This document shows positions 6,285 through 6,657 of a DNA stretch of 6,657 nucleotides, piece after piece. Position 1 is the first letter of the stretch. Each line of letters opens with the position of its first letter. The position numbers and the translations under genes are program-made. A model generated the notes under the pieces. The model searched no databases and had not been told where the DNA came from. It worked only from the letters and a program-made list of their open reading frames with translations. Source of the DNA: Verrucomicrobiota bacterium (lineage in GTDB: Bacteria; Verrucomicrobiota; Verrucomicrobiia; Limisphaerales; JAHEOI01); assembly GCA_018610125.1 (NCBI GenBank), contig JAHEOI010000338.1:1-6657 (forward strand), written 5' to 3'.

Positions 6285-6312
6285 TTAAACCGTTAGGATT
6301 AAACCGTTAGGA
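6285..6312. repeat. Two tandem copies of a 14-bp repeat
   Basis: TTAAACCGTTAGGA occurs twice in direct, gapless tandem (6285-6298 and 6299-6312) with no mismatch. It lies 73-100 bases upstream of the predicted parB transcription start near 6229, within the span between rplQ and parB. Tandem binding sites for a regulator and recent slippage duplication are both possible. The period is not exactly one or two helical turns. Confidence 0.6.
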
Positions 6313-6336
6313 CGGCATGCGACACGGGAATAAAGG

Positions 6337-6359
6337 GGGTCACAGGGGGGCTGTGACCC
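6337..6359 (-). terminator. Strong hairpin downstream of rplQ, likely terminator
   Basis: GGGTCACAG (6337-6345) pairs perfectly with CTGTGACCC (6351-6359) around a loop of five G. On the minus strand the stem is followed by CCTTTATT, a modest T-rich stretch. It is the second of two compact hairpins after the rplQ stop and the best candidate for ending the ribosomal-protein operon. Confidence 0.55.
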
Positions 6360-6387
6360 ATAAGAACCAACTTGGGCTCGCAGTAAT

Positions 6388-6405
6388 GCAGACCTCCCGG
6401 TCTGC
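6388..6405 (-). terminator. Tetraloop hairpin between rplQ and parB
   Basis: GCAGACC (6388-6394) pairs perfectly with GGTCTGC (6399-6405) around a TCCC loop. Outer pairing of TCGCA (6378-6382) with TGCGA (6416-6420) could extend it across an internal loop. It lies 45 bases after the rplQ stop. There is no T-run on the minus-strand side; the plus-strand side is followed by TAAAAA. It is more likely an mRNA 3'-end structure or processing site than a complete terminator alone. Confidence 0.4.
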
Positions 6406-6450
6406 TAAAAATGCATGCGAACCAATTTAGCGCATCTTCACGGCAGTGAT

Positions 6451-6657
6451 CTATGCACTCCCTTTTCCGGCCGCTTCCGTTTCGCCGGAGCCTTGCGCCA
6501 CCACTTGGCCACCTGTCGGAGACGCTTCAACCCACTCCAGAATCGCCTGCTCGGCTGCGTCACCACGTCGACGTGAGCTAAGCTTTAGAATGCGGGTATA
6601 CCCCCCACGTCTCTCCTTGTAAGCGGGAGCCAGCTCATCGAACAGGATTCGGACCAC
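6451..6657 (-). CDS. rplQ: 50S ribosomal protein L17, C-terminal part (5' end outside window)
   Basis: The 68 codons visible before the stop are the C-terminal part of ribosomal protein L17, a component of the large ribosomal subunit near the exit-tunnel face. Diagnostic segments are VRILFDELAPAYKERRGGYTRIL (residues 2-24 of the visible part) and SSRRRGDAAEQAILEWVE (27-44). After the core comes a tail of about 24 residues rich in Gly, Glu, Ala and Thr, ending KGSA. It is absent from the shorter versions of the family and likely disordered. The true start is beyond the right edge, and the first visible codon is GTG within the gene. rplQ usually follows rpoA at the end of the alpha operon, so rpoA is expected next to the right. 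The hairpins after the stop fit an operon end. Confidence 0.93.
   Translation of the reverse strand: MVRILFDELAPAYKERRGGYTRILKLSSRRRGDAAEQAILEWVEASPTGGQVVAQGSGETEAAGKGSA

Larger units (their letters stand above)
6209..6326. repeat. Outer inverted repeat in the rplQ-parB gap
   Basis: CGTGTCGCAAGC (6209-6220) pairs with GCATGCGACACG (6315-6326) at 11 of 12 positions, nine of them continuous. The arms are separated by 94 bases. They enclose the parB -10 region, the inner inverted repeat and the 14-bp tandem repeat. Its left arm overlaps the inner repeat at 6215-6220, so both cannot pair fully at once. Confidence 0.45.

Noticed and set aside
6337..6420. Hairpins after rplQ as the start of a CRISPR array or tRNA
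   Set aside because: There are only two unlike hairpins, with no repeat-spacer periodicity and no tRNA arms or CCA-type end.
6201..6450. A parS site near parB
   Set aside because: No stretch resembling TGTTTCACGTGAAACA was found here or elsewhere in the window; the inverted repeats present have different sequences.

Overview
The window carries seven complete protein genes and the 3' end of an eighth. It reads as a chromosomal housekeeping segment of a Gram-negative bacterium of roughly middling GC content. Two short lipoproteins with clear lipoboxes show an outer-membrane cell plan. The small lipoprotein at 181-582 ends in a pseudopilin-like tail (helix with LKQAIQMF, then EGRLP, LPKMPKG and YDPATG), a style I associate with Verrucomicrobiota and relatives. 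An HpnA-like epimerase is also present. I therefore favour a Verrucomicrobiota (PVC group) member, with moderate confidence. No 16S rRNA or other decisive marker is present.

From the right edge leftward, six genes lie head to tail on the minus strand. They are ribosomal protein L17 (rplQ, C-terminal part only), chromosome-partitioning ParB, peptide deformylase (def), a hopanoid-associated-type NAD-dependent sugar epimerase (hpnA-like), a rhodanese-domain lipoprotein and an FAD-dependent amine oxidase. A plus-strand cysteine hydrolase of the isochorismatase family (772-1461) converges on the amine oxidase and is divergent from the minus-strand small lipoprotein (181-582).

The 250-bp gap between rplQ and parB is the richest non-coding stretch. 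It holds two compact hairpins after rplQ, a 14-bp tandem repeat, nested inverted repeats and a perfect TATAAT box facing parB. This suggests that rplQ transcription ends there and parB starts from its own, possibly regulated, promoter. The first 180 bases hold a second structured region. It has a long imperfect palindrome (12-109, about 23 paired bases per arm around a 52-base centre) and then a hairpin directly after the lipoprotein stop codon.

Functionally, rplQ, parB and def serve translation, segregation and N-terminal protein maturation. The epimerase, rhodanese lipoprotein and amine oxidase form a looser downstream group with no single obvious pathway. I see no transposase, phage gene, CRISPR array, tRNA or rRNA. 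I did not find a clearly new multi-gene system. The items most worth following up are the palindromic element at the left edge and the parB control region.
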